Notes: generated from the letters alone by a model not told the origin. Positions 1-59,222 are shown, counted from the first letter of the stretch. The stretch: 60,000 nucleotides of DNA from Apostichopus japonicus (GCF_037975245.1 NC_092562.1:5934001-5994000), one strand, 5' to 3'. Made by a program: numbers and translations.

Positions 1-1354
1 GAAAGATTGAAGCTATTGGCAAAACCTGTTAATATAATTGTATACTTGTATGCTGCCATCACAGCCCATACAAATATTTTTACAAGGGAAAATGAATCAC
101 ACATTATGGCTATTGTGAGGCTGCAAGGAAGTAAGACACATTGCATGGAACTTACACAATTTGGTGAACAAATGAAGTACTGAGTCATTTCAAATCATAA
201 CAAAAAACAATAGATGTGAAGATTACACAAAGGTTGTAGTAGGGAAAACAGCATGCACACATAGCATAACAAACACAGTAGAGGGTAAATTTTGTCTTCT
301 TACAAGTGTTGCAGAACAGGCAAAATTTGACTACTCACCTAAACTTCTGTGTCCGTGAAGATGGTAAAAAGAAAGGGAATTTATGACAAAAACAAAGGTG
401 TTATCATTCTTGGTATATGTGTAGCCAGCCTTAAGGTGTCTACTAAGAGTTGCATATGCTCAATGCATACGTGCATGATGCATACACTGGGCTAAAGAGA
501 CTTGGACTGTTTATAACAATCCTAGGGTATTCTTAAGTAGAAGAATAGCTTTGAGAGAAATAAAACACCCACTTCACATGACTGATAGACCAAACCTAAT
601 AGTTTTGCCATGGCAATCATGCAAAAGGTCAAATGAACAAGACGCCAGTAATACTGTCCTGTATTTATAATTTGCCACATCATAGACATTTTATGTATCA
701 CCTATACGATATCTGCATATCAGTATGTAACCAAGATTAGCTACTTTAGTTAATTTTGAAAACTTTGATAATTTGCCAAAACATAAACTCTCATATAATG
801 CTACAACTTGGGTGAAAGCATGACGAAGTGATTTGTGAGTATAAAGTAAGTCCCTATGTTAATCACGCATGATGTTACATCATCAGACAAGAAGTAGATT
901 CCTTGATTGTGGGTTTAATCATGAATGCCAAACAACGAACCTCTGACACTCTGAGGGCTGGGCTTAAAGTTAATTAGAATGGATTTCACCTATCATACAC
1001 TATATTGCCATCACATGCAGACCTTTACTGAGAGACTTTAAATTAACACATTTTACATTGTCAACGATTTGCTGAACACTCGTAGAAAGTTTAACTATTC
1101 GTTGAGGATCTGCTTCAAGATTCATACTGGACCATCAAAGCTTTCAAATTGCCCAATATATTGAACACATTTTAAGCTTAAATGTATTTAAAATATTAAA
1201 TCATTTAAAGTCATCATAACAGACTCCACAAGCTACAATATGACCTTCCATTGTAAGAAATGATGTAAAATTAATCATTATCATCACCATCATTACAATT
1301 GTATTATGATTTCTAAGGTCACTTTTTTAGAGTTTTGAATAACAGCAGGTTTAC
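1..1354. other. Intron of the RPTP gene, no exon seen
   Basis: AT-rich sequence read on both strands. No WPD, HCSAG or QYWP coding segment and no convincing acceptor-exon-donor combination on the minus strand. Probably the intron after exon 37, continuing outside the window. Confidence 0.6.
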
Positions 1355-47496
<46,142 letters not shown>

Positions 47497-49449
47497 GGTG
47501 TTATTAGTACAACTCAACCTTTAAGCATCGATATTGCTGTAGTTTAATAATCGTGTGAAGTTTTGCACTGGTCAGCCAGCATTCGTCGCGTATGCAACGA
47601 TAAGATTTGTGATTCAACAGAAAATGTCTGACAAAATAGTTGTTTCTTCGCATTAAGGTGTTATTTGTACGCAGTCGCTAGCCACACTTTGAGGAAGTTC
47701 GTGTTCTACTGAATAACGCAGTGAGATCGACATTACCTTGTAAGTCATGCTTCACAACCTCCATAATATTTGTTTATTCTACTGCAAAGAACTAAAAAGG
47801 GGAGAATGACATCATAGGGCGATCAGTGTCGTATGGTGTGGTGTCAAAGTTGTGTCACGTGACTGTAGTCACAAACTGCAAACAGCGCGGCTGTATGCTC
47901 CTAACTGTGAGCGTGAAATGCCTACTTACTATGCCCGCTTACTGCCTAACTACTTAATCGGCTTCTTTTAAATCCATTTATCACAATCTAAGCTTCTTCT
48001 ATATTCTTCCGCACGAACCTAGAAATAATTAAATAAATATGTTTCAGTGGGATCAAGTAAAATTCTGAGTGCAAGGATCATAACATTTGCTTCTGCTCAT
48101 GTACGAATCAGCCGCACGAACTAAAGACCCATGATATTTTTAAGGAAGTTCATGTTACTCATGACCCCACCATCCACTGAGTGCCCTCAGTGACGCAATG
48201 CAATTCGGTAAGCTTCTTTATCCCAACATATTCCAGGCTCACCGTATTTTCTTTTAAAAAAAAAGGAATGAGCTTATTTTGCATTTTTAACCTAATATAT
48301 AGTGTTGTTGCAAAAATAAAGTAGCTTAAACTTTGTATCCAAACCACATGATACTTGAATTGGCCATATTTTGCATAATTATCGGTCGTGATTTACTTTC
48401 ACATTTTCACAGTTGTCCGACAGCTCATGCGTTCCTGGGGCACCGTACACATAGGGCTAAATGGACCAGCGGGAACTAAGAAGGGAAGCATTCTTTCGTT
48501 GTTAAATTTGTAAATTGACATTTACCATTCATGACTGTTTGCAGAAATGCGAGTATTTTTTTCTTGATCATTTTAACACCTATTATAATCGGATCAATTT
48601 GAAGATGCTTATTACAGAATTAATCTAAGACGAAAACTTAATTTTAATATGAGGGTAGACTTTTGACCATGACATTAAAGTCTTATGTTATTCTATAGAG
48701 TTGTTACACTATAGACCTAAGTGTTAGTTAGGCCCACTTGAACTGACTAAAAGGACACTTGTTGAACGGTTTTCAGCATATCAAAGTTGACTATAACCTT
48801 TAAACAGGGAGTTTTTAAGGGCCCTCATATAATTACCAATTATTCATAATAAGTGAATTGACATATTGCATGGGTCTAGAGGGTGATTGAGAGAGTGAAG
48901 TTGGAGGAGGGGGCGGTAGTCCCACACCCAACTCCTCGAAGCGGATCACGCAAAATACTATAGACAACATAATAACAACAAGTATGGTAATTAATTCATA
49001 ACATGATATTCATATCCGAAGAAATATTGCATGTGCCATCTATACGCGTTGATAATTTTTGTCTCTTGTGCTTTTCCACCCAATAAATAAGTTCTGATAT
49101 TAGGGTTTATTTTGTTATTTTGTTATTCTGCATTCCATTTTCTTGATTTATTCAATGTTAGCTAGTGATATTTTGTTAAAACGTGATACTTGTCATTAAT
49201 TTGGCACTATAAGTTTAGTGACGTCATCACTTGTGAGGTCTTTTTTTCTAAGCTATTTACTTACTTTAGATGGTTATTGAGTTATCCTTGGTCAAGCTAT
49301 CAACAAAGTTGTACAACCCTTGTTGACACTGTTGAATTAGACGAGGGGTCAGTTTATATTTGTACTCACCGAGTGGACAGTACATGAACGAAGCAATTTG
49401 TAACCTATACGTTGAAAGCTAGTGATAGACTTTAAATCAGTTCAAGAGG
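47497..49449. other. 5' flank of the RPTP gene
   Basis: No open reading frame or exon recognised on either strand. Likely holds the promoter and 5' UTR of the RPTP gene; apart from the palindromic E-box no element could be assigned. Confidence 0.5.
47854..47863. promoter_or_regulatory. Palindromic E-box upstream of RPTP start
   Basis: The 10-bp palindrome GTCACGTGAC, containing CACGTG, lies about 360 bp upstream of the RPTP start codon. CACGTG is a bHLH-ZIP (USF/MYC type) site. No TATA box position can be assigned because the transcription start is unknown. Confidence 0.3.
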
Positions 49450-50078
49450 CTTTAAAGCAGCATTTTGCGTTTGGTCGCCGTTTTCTATTTTTTTGACATG
49501 TCCATCGAGTTTTTCACATATGTCAATCACAAAACAGCAAACTAAGATATCAGCCAAGTTTTTCCCTGCCAACATCGTTAATTGGCGAGTAATTAAGGAT
49601 ATTTGCAGAGAATGAGAAAAGTATCCACGACAAAATTCCACAATTAAAATTAATCGCATACAGTACCCCAAACCCACTAGTTTGAATTCAACCAATCAGA
49701 GATGCAGGTTTAGTTATGAGCCGTTGCTAAAAATAGATTCAAGACTTTGCGTTGGCACAACCAGGGAGTTGTTATGGAACTCCCTGGTACAACTGCCATA
49801 TAAACTGTACACAAATCAAGCTTGGTGTTGGATTACGTATTGGTCAATGACGTTCGTAGTGTTTAAATATTCATATTATGGGCGAGGTTAATTGGGATCC
49901 CAACGGAAAATATCTTGGAGAAAAACAAAGTTGAAAATTGCAAATTTTTCGATTTTTATTGCACCATTTGAAGTAAGATTTAAATAGATAAGCTAGTTAT
50001 GTATGTCGTTATGGCATAGTGGAGTCAGTGAGGTTGAGAAATATCATAAAAAAAAGGACGCAAAATGCTGCTTTAAAG
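49450..50078. mobile_element. MITE-like element with 21-bp TIRs
   Basis: Starts with a 21-bp run beginning ctttaaagcagcattttgcg and ends with its exact reverse complement at 50058-50078; 629 bp between outer ends. An internal hairpin at about 49762-49790 pairs ccagggagtt with aactccctgg. No coding capacity. No clear target duplication seen. Confidence 0.65.
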
Positions 50079-51419
50079 GGCTAAATATATCAAATCTTCG
50101 TTAAAAAAAGGAACAAGTTAGTAATATATATACAGATATTTATATATTGAGAATAATGATAATTTTATACTATGCATTGATAAAAACCATGAAACTTGTG
50201 TAAGGATAATCTTGACTATACTTCAATCTAAACTGGTCAACAATCATTGTATTAGGGTGGGGGTGGGGGTACTGGTATGTCAAACTCTTAACAGGTTTTG
50301 GCTGAAATGTAAGTTAATAAGGCTAAGCCTATCCATGCAATGATATAGGCATAGTCTAGCTCTAGTCACATGTAAGTTTTATCCACATGAGAAATGTAAA
50401 ATGAAACACCAATGGAAAAGGCTATGAATGAGCTAGGTATCACCTGGAAGGAGGATTTATCGCATGTGGTTTTTCTAGACCAGAATTTCACAAGGAATAA
50501 GAATATGTTGGGTAAAAAGCCCGAATCCTGAACGCACCCCCAGGAAAGGGGGGTTCTTTCTGGAGGGGGGATACTTAGCTCATTCATAGCCTGGTCTATA
50601 ACTAGGTCACAGCTTTGCACTTCTTACACTCCTTGCAATATAAAACAGACGTGAATATGAATTGTTGGATTATTACATCTCATGCTGTTCTTCTACTACG
50701 ATTTTACTCCCTAAAAGTAGGTTTTGGAGCACTGTAGGTTATGCAGATTATGTCTCCATTTTAGGCACAGCAGATTATGAAATTGGTGTAAATCTCAATA
50801 AACTGAACTGCCCATAGCAGGGATTCCATATGGCATGATTTTCTGAACATTTAAAAGGGACACATTTACAGTTTTCATTGGAGATGTCAATGCCCTATCA
50901 TACATCTCTTCAAAGAGGCATGTTTACATTAGTACAAAGATATAAACTGGTAAGTATTTAATCATGGTACAAAACTCAAATAAATTAGACCTTTGGAATT
51001 AATTTTGTTTACTTTTAAAATATTTTCTAACAAATGTGACCAGCTTCTGTTAGTTGCAGAAATCAATAACTCTTTTCTGCTGTCATTTTGTTTTGGCACA
51101 AATAGAATATTTTTCCCAAGAGAAGCTAACAGCCACGACAGAGTACAGTACATAAAACACAACCTTGAGCCTTCCATACCATTGCAAACTACTTGAAAAA
51201 AACTGTTTGCTGTAGTTTACTAAGCCCTGGGATGGTAAGCACTGTTCAATGTAATGCAACTGAATACTGTCAAGCAGAATTAAAATACCTCCATACCAAA
51301 ATATTCATATGCTTTACTAGAGAAGATTTGCCATTCAAATTTATATACCATTTTCATATAAAAAAAAGCAACAACAGGCGCGTACTAGGGGGCGTTGGGG
51401 GGCACGCTCCCCCAGGTAA

Positions 51420-51545
51420 GAAAAAAGAGGAGAAAGAAAGAGAGAAGATAAAAGAGACGAAAAAAGAGGGGGAAGGAAGGGAAAAGAAAAAGGAGGGAGT
51501 AGAAGGAAAACGACAAGACAACAGGAAAAGAAAAAGAGGAACAGT
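51420..51545 (+). repeat. Polypurine tract
   Basis: About 125 bp almost entirely A and G (e.g. aagaggagaaagaaagagag). Preceded by a GC-rich repeat (ggggcgttggggggcacgct style). Open reading frames on both strands here are compositional artefacts. Confidence 0.85.
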
Positions 51546-51642
51546 GACATAATTACAGCGCTGATCCATGTCATATACACAGGGTAGCCAGTGACGAATC
51601 GAGGATTTTGGAAGGGGCGTGCTCCTCACCCACCCCTTAAAC

Positions 51643-52048
51643 CAGGGTTGTCCAACCTACGGCCCGCGGGCCACAGTCCGGCCCGCCGCAGGGTTGGGTC
51701 CGGCCCGCCAGAGATGCTTCTACGGTGCGAAACTTTAGTGAGCAGATGTATTGATAACAATTTGAAGCTACATAATCAATCATTCGAACCTTCTGGGTAA
51801 AAAAACGCATACAGGTCAGTTTGTGTGACACTCTCAGCGGAGGGGGGGGGGGGGGTTGCGGCTGGACTTTATTCATCTGTTTTATCAGGAAGGAAAATAA
51901 ATCAGTGCGCTCCGCGCGCAGTGCTCACATTTTGTTGCCTTGGGCTTCGGGCAAAAAATCGAAAAATCGAGCGTAGGGTTCATGCGGCCCCCTCCTTCAT
52001 CATAATTATTCCATGTGGCCCTCCTCTGCAAAAGGTTGGACAACCCTG
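51643..52048. mobile_element. hAT-type MITE with 8-bp target duplication
   Basis: 406 bp. Starts cagggttgtccaacctacgg and ends aaaggttggacaaccctg: a 16-bp inverted terminal pair. Flanked by a perfect 8-bp duplication ccttaaac (51635-51642 and 52049-52056), the size hAT transposases make. Subterminal cggcccgcgggcc is also common in hAT elements. No transposase. Confidence 0.88.
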
Positions 52049-52055
52049 CCTTAAA

Positions 52056-52279
<224 letters not shown>

Positions 52280-52310
52280 TATAAATAATGTACACTCGTA
52301 CAAAGTTTGC

Positions 52311-52353
52311 GCTATTACTCGAGTTTCATGCTTCTTCGCAATCGTCAGATAGC
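52311..52353 (-). ncRNA. Hammerhead-ribozyme-like motif, Penelope-like element 2
   Basis: Minus strand, 3' of the ORF: stem I GCTAT pairs with ATAGC (5 bp); core CTGACGA; stem II TTGC ... GCAT with loop GAAGAA (three pairs plus a U-U); GAA; stem III ACTCGAGT, a perfect palindrome; predicted cleavage base A, directly followed by the second strand of stem I. All core positions fit. A palindromic stem III suits cleavage as a dimer. Confidence 0.68.
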
Positions 52354-52536
52354 TAATGATCAGGTTGTCTGTCTGTAGCGTGGTGCTGTTATTTTTTCCG
52401 TTTTTTTTCTATGTCGACACTTTGACAAAAGCTCAGTTCTTTTGTTCAGCAGATTTTGGTTTCTCAGCCGAAGTATTTCCACCTTCTCCTCAATACAGAG
52501 ATTACATTGATCCGATGTACGCATTAGTGTATTAGA

Positions 52537-53799
52537 TTATCGGATTATTTTCCACGTGATGCTAAAATCTTTGCTTTGCTTTTTGAGCTCCCAGACGTAT
52601 TTTGATAGTTCTGTTTCCTTCGCGTGTCTTTCGTGGTTGAGTGATTTTTTGTGATTGTTGTACCTTAGTTTGAACGGCCCCCCTGATAATCCAACGTAAG
52701 TCTTTTGTTCGCCCTCCGATGTTACGTCCGCTCTGTATATTACTGCCTCGGTCAGACATTTACCTCCGAGGGGGCAGGCCTGCTTGTCCCTGCAGTTGCA
52801 TTTTCTTTCACTTGCGTCTGGTTTTTCGTTGCTGATAATCTTGCTGTTGTGTGATCTAATGATTGATTTTATGTTCTTGGTGCAGCTGTAGCTTATCTTA
52901 AGCGTATTTCTATTGAAGATTTTCCGGAGTTTGTGTGTTGGGGGAAAATGCTTCTGTATAAGTCTTAGAAAAGTTGCTCCTATGTTTGTTTTCACTGCTT
53001 TGCTGAAGGGGGGGTTGAACCAAATGATTTTCCTTCCACGGTTTGGGGGTTTAGTGCGTGTTGTTTCGGTCGGTGTGAAATTGATGGGTTCTGCATAGCC
53101 GCTTCTTTTCAGGGCTTCTCTGTAGAGTGGGGCGGCTTGGTCGAACGTATCTTTGTCTGATGATAGTGATGAGATGCGCTTGCTGATGGAAGTGGGTATC
53201 TGTTTGGTGATTGAGGGCGGGTGGTTGGATTGTGCATTGATGTATGTCGGTTCGTTGTTAGGCTTTCTGTATGGTTTGTACTTTCCGGTGTTGAGGTTTA
53301 GATTGACATCCAGGTAATTTACCGCTTTGAGGTTTGTTTCCACTGTTATTCGTAGGCCGAAATTTCCGAAGATTTCGGTAAGCTGCTTCCTTACACGGTC
53401 TGCTTGTCTGCCGGAAAGACTTCGTAGCACAGCTAGGCCGTCGTCGCGGTAGAAGCCGACATTTTCGATGTGTAGCTTGCTTTGCAGGGTTGAGAGTATG
53501 TACAGGCCAATAAGCTCGCATATTTCGGCCCCGTCATATGAACCCATTGTGACATCAAAGGCGTTGTTGATGTCTTTTTTCAGCCTGTCTTCCCGTGTTG
53601 TCGTAGAGCAGCGATTTCTGGCGTGTTTGATTGCTTCAAGCATTGCCTCAGTTATCTTTGTAAACTGCTTAGCCCACGTGAGGGCTTCGTTTAGCAGTTT
53701 GTGTGTTGGGGGAAAATGCTTCTGTATAAGTCTTAGAAAAGTTGCTCCTATGTTTGTTTTCACTGCTTTGCTGAAGGGGGGGGGGGGGGTTGAACCAAA

Positions 53800-53801
<2 letters not shown>
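52537..53801 (-). pseudogene. Penelope-like RT/endonuclease ORF, truncated and rearranged
   Basis: Open along its length on the minus strand. From the N-terminus: duplicated piece FSKAVKTNIGATFLRLIQKH; then ALTWAKQF ... FDVTMGSYDGAEICELIG, GFYRDDGLAVL (RT catalytic YRDD) and VNYLDVNLNL; the second FSKAVKTNIG copy in its native place; CNCRDKQACPLGGKC; and EQKTYVGLSGGPFKLRYNNH, a GIY-YIG-type nuclease with a YVG in the second motif. The first RT motifs are absent, so it should not be autonomous. The open frame extends 5' into microsatellite (Tyr-Ile and His-Thr repeats), which is not element sequence. Confidence 0.85.

Positions 53802-53869
<68 letters not shown>
53802..53869. repeat. TA/TG microsatellite
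   Basis: (TA)n of about 50 bp followed by (TG)n of about 19 bp, abutting the truncated 5' end of the Penelope-like element. Confidence 0.95.
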
Positions 53870-54184
53870 AAAATATATGGTCTATCATAACGCGTGTGGC
53901 TGTGTAGACACCTTAAACGATTGTACAATTGTGCTATGAAACTAACTGAGGCTGGTCTCGAACTCGACCGAGTCGTCGGTGAACATGACGCAGTTCCGTA
54001 TTAGACCAGGATCAATATGCGAACTGCCCTAAACCTATGTCCTTCGATGCAACACTGCCATCCAGAGATAAAATGTTATACACTCCGACCTGAATGCTAA
54101 TGGTACCCCAGACCTAGTACCGTAACTCTTACAATGAATCTAAATATGAAACTTATTTATAACCTTCGCTCTTATTACCAACGG

Positions 54185-54740
54185 CTGGGAATATATGGTG
54201 CCAGGAGATCGCCGATGTAGTCGAGGTCGAGGCCATGTAGAGCTTTATATATCAGAAGATTGATTTTGTACTTACTCGGTACTCTACTGGAAGCCAATGT
54301 AAAGGTCTGAGAATCGGCGTCAATGGTCTCTCCTCTTCACTCTACAAACTACTCGAGCAGCGCTGTTCTGGACTTGTTGCAGTTTACGAGTGGCGTATCC
54401 CGGTAATTCGAACAGGAGGCTGTTGACATAATCCAAGCGTGATGTTACAATAGGATTGGTCAGCGTTGCGGCAGCGTCTTGTGTTAAAAACGGGCGTATA
54501 CGAGCAATCTGCCGGATGTGCAGTTCTTACTACAGTGTTGATATGTGGCATCATGTTCAATTCCGAGTCAACAGTTGCACCTATATTACGGATTGAGACA
54601 CTTGCTGGAACATCTGTCGTGCCCATTTTGATGGAACGTATGAGGTTTGAGGTAATTGTCTGCCATCCATTCGCGTTATTCCAAGAACTTGAAACTGTGT
54701 CTTTCGAAATGAAAAGAATGTGGGGCACTGTAGCGTAACT
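54185..54740 (-). pseudogene. CR1/L2-like LINE reverse transcriptase C-terminal fragment
   Basis: Minus-strand reading in several frames gives SIRNIGATVDSELNMMPHIN (the VRNLGVxxDxxLxMxxHI motif), then in another frame FLTQDAAATLTNPIVTSRLDY and NSLLFELPGYATRKLQQVQN, then LHWLPVEYRV and IYKALHGLDLDYIGDLLAPY. This is the thumb and C-terminal part typical of CR1/L2-clade LINEs. At least two frameshifts; inactive. Confidence 0.8.
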
Positions 54741-55559
54741 CTTATGGGCTCGGACCCAGCTGACCCGGGGGCCCCAATCAAAAGGGGCCCCTCTATACTG
54801 AGGCACAGAAAAGAGGGTACCTCTTTTGATAGGGAGGGTCCGTTTTATTGGGAAGGAAAAATTCATGTAGTAAGACTGAACAAGGCAATATTAATACTTT
54901 CACGTGATACGGAATATGGACATCATGATCATGGGCTCATTGGGTATTATTGTATGTATCGAGCTAGTTGTGTCATTTATTATTATAATACAAACAAAGT
55001 ATTTAACTTAAAACCCAATTCCAGCCAATGTTGTACTGAGTACAGCGTTGGGACGTTTGATTTTTTGAAAAATTATAAAACAATAACCCAACACCCTACA
55101 GACTTGAAATTGCGTTCATTTGAAAACAAAAAGCAGGGCTTTCATATAAATATAATAATAAAAGGTAAGAATAAAGATGCCTTCGGTGTATGTGGTAAGT
55201 AAAAAAGCGCAGGAAATTAGGCTTAGATGAAGACGAAGATTTAGCCGAAATTAGGCCTATGCTTAGGTTTGATTACTGTTTTTGTACAGTAGTCTCCATT
55301 TTACTGGATACAGTAGGAGGTGGGGCACTTGCCCCCCCCCCCCTTTAAAATACAAAATTGAAAAAAAAGGTTAAGCATTTAACATTTCAATGATTTCACC
55401 CAGCCAAAAGCTCTCTAGTTATGTTCATTGCATACGGACCCATAATGCATTACTGAAATTATTGAAAATCAAAATCCTAAGACATGATATCTCAAAGTAA
55501 CCGATGTGTAAATGCAACTTTTCCGACGATCTAGGAGTATTTTTGGCAAAATAAAATCT

Positions 55560-56515
55560 TTCAAACGCTCCGCGCCAACCCGTGGTGGCGCTCCTCTTAG
55601 ATAGTATCAAGTAGTGTGTTCCACGTATATGACCTACTGACCCCCCCCCCCCCTCGTAAACATTTTCGCGGACGCCCATGCTTGGACCACCTTATATGGG
55701 GCCCCTTTGGGCCAGGAGCCGGGCTCCCAGGCTCATCGTTGTGCACTGATGGGGCATTAAACAATAAAGAGATAAACGTTATTTATTTCAGACTCTTCAA
55801 TTATTTGAATTTGTAAAGCAAACAGCAGATATCACATCATATCAGTGAGCATGAAAATGGCATTCCAGGATGCACAGCCTCAAAACTGTCTATGTAGTGT
55901 TCGGTTCGGAACTATCTGGTATTTTTTTTTCATTTCCTCCAACGAAGTTTAATAGTAGCCATATTATAAGAAGTTTTACTATTTTAAATTATAACTATAA
56001 ATTATGACTATTAAAATAATAAATTATAACTGTGTCTGAATTTTCGAAAATTCCCTGACCAACATTCTTCATCATACTTCCCTCTACTCGTGCAATTTTG
56101 ACCGGTCTGTTAAGGGTTGATGGAAGTTTTTCTATATTGGTTGTCCATAGAGTTTTGTGAAACATTATGGGTATGTTTTGAAGTGAAATTATTCACGAGA
56201 AATGTGAATTTTCAAATTCTGAACAAATAATGGGTATAAAACCTTGAAAAGTGGGGCTTACAGGTATTGTGGGCTGCGACGTAGAAACACCTACAAATAG
56301 CAATGATCCAATGGTTCTCAGGCAAAAGTGTACATCTGGTTGGTCAATTTCAAGCCCAAGAAGTGCCATTTCCGGTGACCTTGGGGGTATCAAAACCACA
56401 AATTTTCTTGTACGCTGCGCGCCCACCGATGGTGGCGCTCCGGTTAGATAGTAATCCCCCCCCCCCCCGGATTAGAACATCATGGATACACGCCTGAACA
56501 AGTGAACGTGTTCGT
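55560..56515. repeat. Two copies of a GC-rich dispersed repeat
   Basis: Copies at about 55560-55680 (gtggtggcgctcctcttagatagta) and 56410-56500 (gatggtggcgctccggttagatagta), each followed by a C run. Family unknown; no coding potential seen. Confidence 0.5.
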
Positions 56516-58410
56516 TTATGTTGCTGCAATGTTCATTATGTATACCCTGGGCTGACCCTCTGTTTCTGGAAATGATCAGAACGATTACAGAAACATGAAC
56601 AGTGTCATACACCTAAAATGTCTCTAACTCTTCACTCATTGTTTTTTACAATTGTTAACAGGTCTTGAGAATATTTGCGTCCGCTCAGAAAACCTTGCAT
56701 CGCTACAGACCTCTATGAAAACATGCACTTTAAAGTACCTCTACAGGAACGCACAATACTTAGTTATAATGACCCCTGACAATCATTGGCTTGTGCACAC
56801 ACACAAAATCATATGATGAAAGCTGTAACTAGTATACAACAACAAAATTATTGCAAAACTCTGAACCGCGAAGTTTGCCATAGACTAGATACCATATACT
56901 GTAGTTACAAGTAGTTGCATTTAAACAACACCCTTTGTATTCATTGAAAACTATATATGCAAGAATGCTTCCGGACAATAATATGGGCTATTAGCCAAGC
57001 AAATCACAAGAAATTTAGAAACCACCATTGACTATATTTTCAGTATGAAAATCTCTGCAATGGAATTGTTGTTAACAAAGTACTTGCGCTGATTGTTCTG
57101 ATTTATTTGTTCTCAAACAAATTCAATCATCTGTGCAAAGGATTGGAATTTTGGTTCTTTCAAGAAGAAGTTGCGGTTTTTGAAAAGAAAGAAAGATACT
57201 AATTTCCAAATTGTTATGTTTTTCATATGCCTAGCTGTGGGTGAGTGTACTTTGGGTTTGTTTACCCAAAAATGTAGAAGGAAGCATCTTGAAGGTTTTG
57301 CGTTGCTGGCTAACAGTAAGACTACTCACTAAATCTGATAAACATGGCCCGCATAGCCTAACGTTACGGTACTCACCTACAAGGCTAAATTGATACATTA
57401 TAGTACTACTTACATAAGGCTCTCGTGCAAGGCCCTCCATTTTAAAACTCCCAGGTGTTTGAAAATCGCAGGACGTACGTAACTACAACAAAAATAATAG
57501 TCCCCCTGGGCATATATTCAGTAACTTTAGTGCACACGATGTGGGCAAAGTACCAGGTCAGGCGTCGGTCAGGCAACTCCGGTAGTATTTTTTGGTGCTT
57601 TCATTGTACAGTACAACCAAACAATCCTTAAAATTTTCTTACAAATTAGCCTTGGCAATGAGAGAACCTACAGCTCCGCACAAGTTGACAAACGAAAACA
57701 GTTTTTGGTACAACAAAGACATGGTTCATTTTGCCTTATATTAAACTACAACTCATGCCATCAAGTTAAAAGATCCACACAGAATTAGTTGCAAGGCTAT
57801 TGTTACCATGTACAAGTATGCATGTAGAGGTCAATTGAGGTCACGTACTGGAACCATTGCAGTAACCATATTGTCTTACTTCAATACACTTCCTCCTTTT
57901 AAAGTGTTGATTTGTATTGATTTATCTTCGCACAAGATTGGCCACTTACTCTCCGCCAAGTGTGGAAGCATAACCTGAAGCCACTGCTGAAGTCTTCAAC
58001 TTTATATTAGGATAATTTTCTTGAAATTCAGTTAAATTAAAGTCCATGTTTCTTCTAAATTTCAAAACAGAGAAGCCAAATCTAGGGACTGTACAACATA
58101 TAATTGTACACTACTCTAAGCATATCCTACAGTATATATAGTAGATGGCAAGTCTCTGATTTCTAGTGTATTTCTCTGTTAATTATATGAGTCTTACATG
58201 TCTAAATTTGTTTCATCTGTTTAAGTCAATGTAAGTACAGCTAACCTGTGTGTTCATACCATTGCATTATACTTACAGATAGAGCAAGACTTTGATTACT
58301 TGCAACAAAGGTGTAAGAGCTCTCTTGATCAGAAATGGATGCTTTGGCACAACAGATATATAATCACTATGCAGATCGTGTGTATTCCACATGGCCATGA
58401 CTACTGACAA
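56516..58410. other. Region without recognised genes
   Basis: AT-rich sequence; short open frames only, none with domain similarity or good splice context. No RNA gene seen. Confidence 0.5.
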
Positions 58411-58779
58411 GGGCGTAGGAACGGGGGGGGGGGGGGCTGGGGGGGGGGGGCGCCAGCCCCCCAGTGAAAAATATGGGGGCGGAAGTATCGTTCCGCCCCC
58501 CCCGCTCCGCAAGTCAGAAAACCCCTTTTTCATTTCCAAATGAGAAAAAAATCTCATTTGAAGCACCAAATTGCATCTAAGGCCAGGTGAAAATGCAAAA
58601 TTCTTTACAAAATGGAGTGGGTGTTGAAGTGTGCTATATTGCACCAAATTGCATCTGAGGCCACCTGGAAATGCAAAAAATTCCAAAGGGGAGGGGGCAC
58701 CCCCTCCCCTTAGACCCCTCCCCCAGGCCGGCCATCAGTCTTCAGCCCCCCCACTCAAAAGTACCTTCCTACGCCACTG
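58411..58779. mobile_element. Non-autonomous element, copy 1
   Basis: Starts gggcgtaggaac and ends cttcctacgccactg, inverted-like ends. Contains ccaaatgagaaaaaaatctc, gcaccaaattgcatctaagg and a second related gcaccaaattgcatctgagg. Flanked by ctactga words suggesting a short target duplication. Family not identified; the poly-G and poly-C runs near the left end are typical of this repeat type. Confidence 0.6.
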
Positions 58780-58791
58780 ACTACTGATCAA

Positions 58792-59222
58792 GGGCGTAGG
58801 AACCGGGGAGGCTGGGGGCGGCAGCCCCCCCCCAGTGAAAAATATGGAGGGGCGGAAGTATCACTCCGCCCCCCCCCCCCCGCTTCGCAAGTCAGAAAAC
58901 CCCTTTTTCATTTCCAAATGAGAAAAAAATCTCATTTGGAGCACCAAATTGCATCTAAGGCCAGGTGAAAATGCAAAAGTTTCTACAAAATGGAGTGGGT
59001 GTTGAATTTCAATTTCTTTATTCCAGTATAAATGATAACATTTATAAATAGGACACATAACAAAATGAAGTGTGCTACATTGCACCAAATTGCATCTGAG
59101 ACCACCTGGAAATGCCAAAAAATTCCAAAGGGGAGGGGGACACCCCCTCCCCTTAGACCCCTTCCCCAGGCCGGCCATCAGTCTTCAGCCCGCCCACTCA
59201 AAAGTACCTTCCTACGGCACTG
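58792..59222. mobile_element. Non-autonomous element, copy 2 (tandem)
   Basis: Second copy in the same orientation, closely similar to copy 1, with about 65 bp extra near 59004-59068 (tttcaatttctttattccag and following). The ctactga word occurs before copy 1, between the copies and after copy 2. Confidence 0.65.

Noticed and set aside
51193-51629. Lys/Glu-rich and Phe/Ser-rich open frames
   Set aside because: Artefacts of the polypurine tract.
53810-53928. N-terminal extension of the Penelope-like ORF (His-Thr and Tyr-Ile repeats)
   Set aside because: Translation of TG and TA microsatellites; not element sequence.
58273-59178. Minus-strand open frames rich in Pro and Gly
   Set aside because: They come from C and G runs and the tandem non-autonomous elements; the repeated peptide reflects DNA duplication, not a gene.
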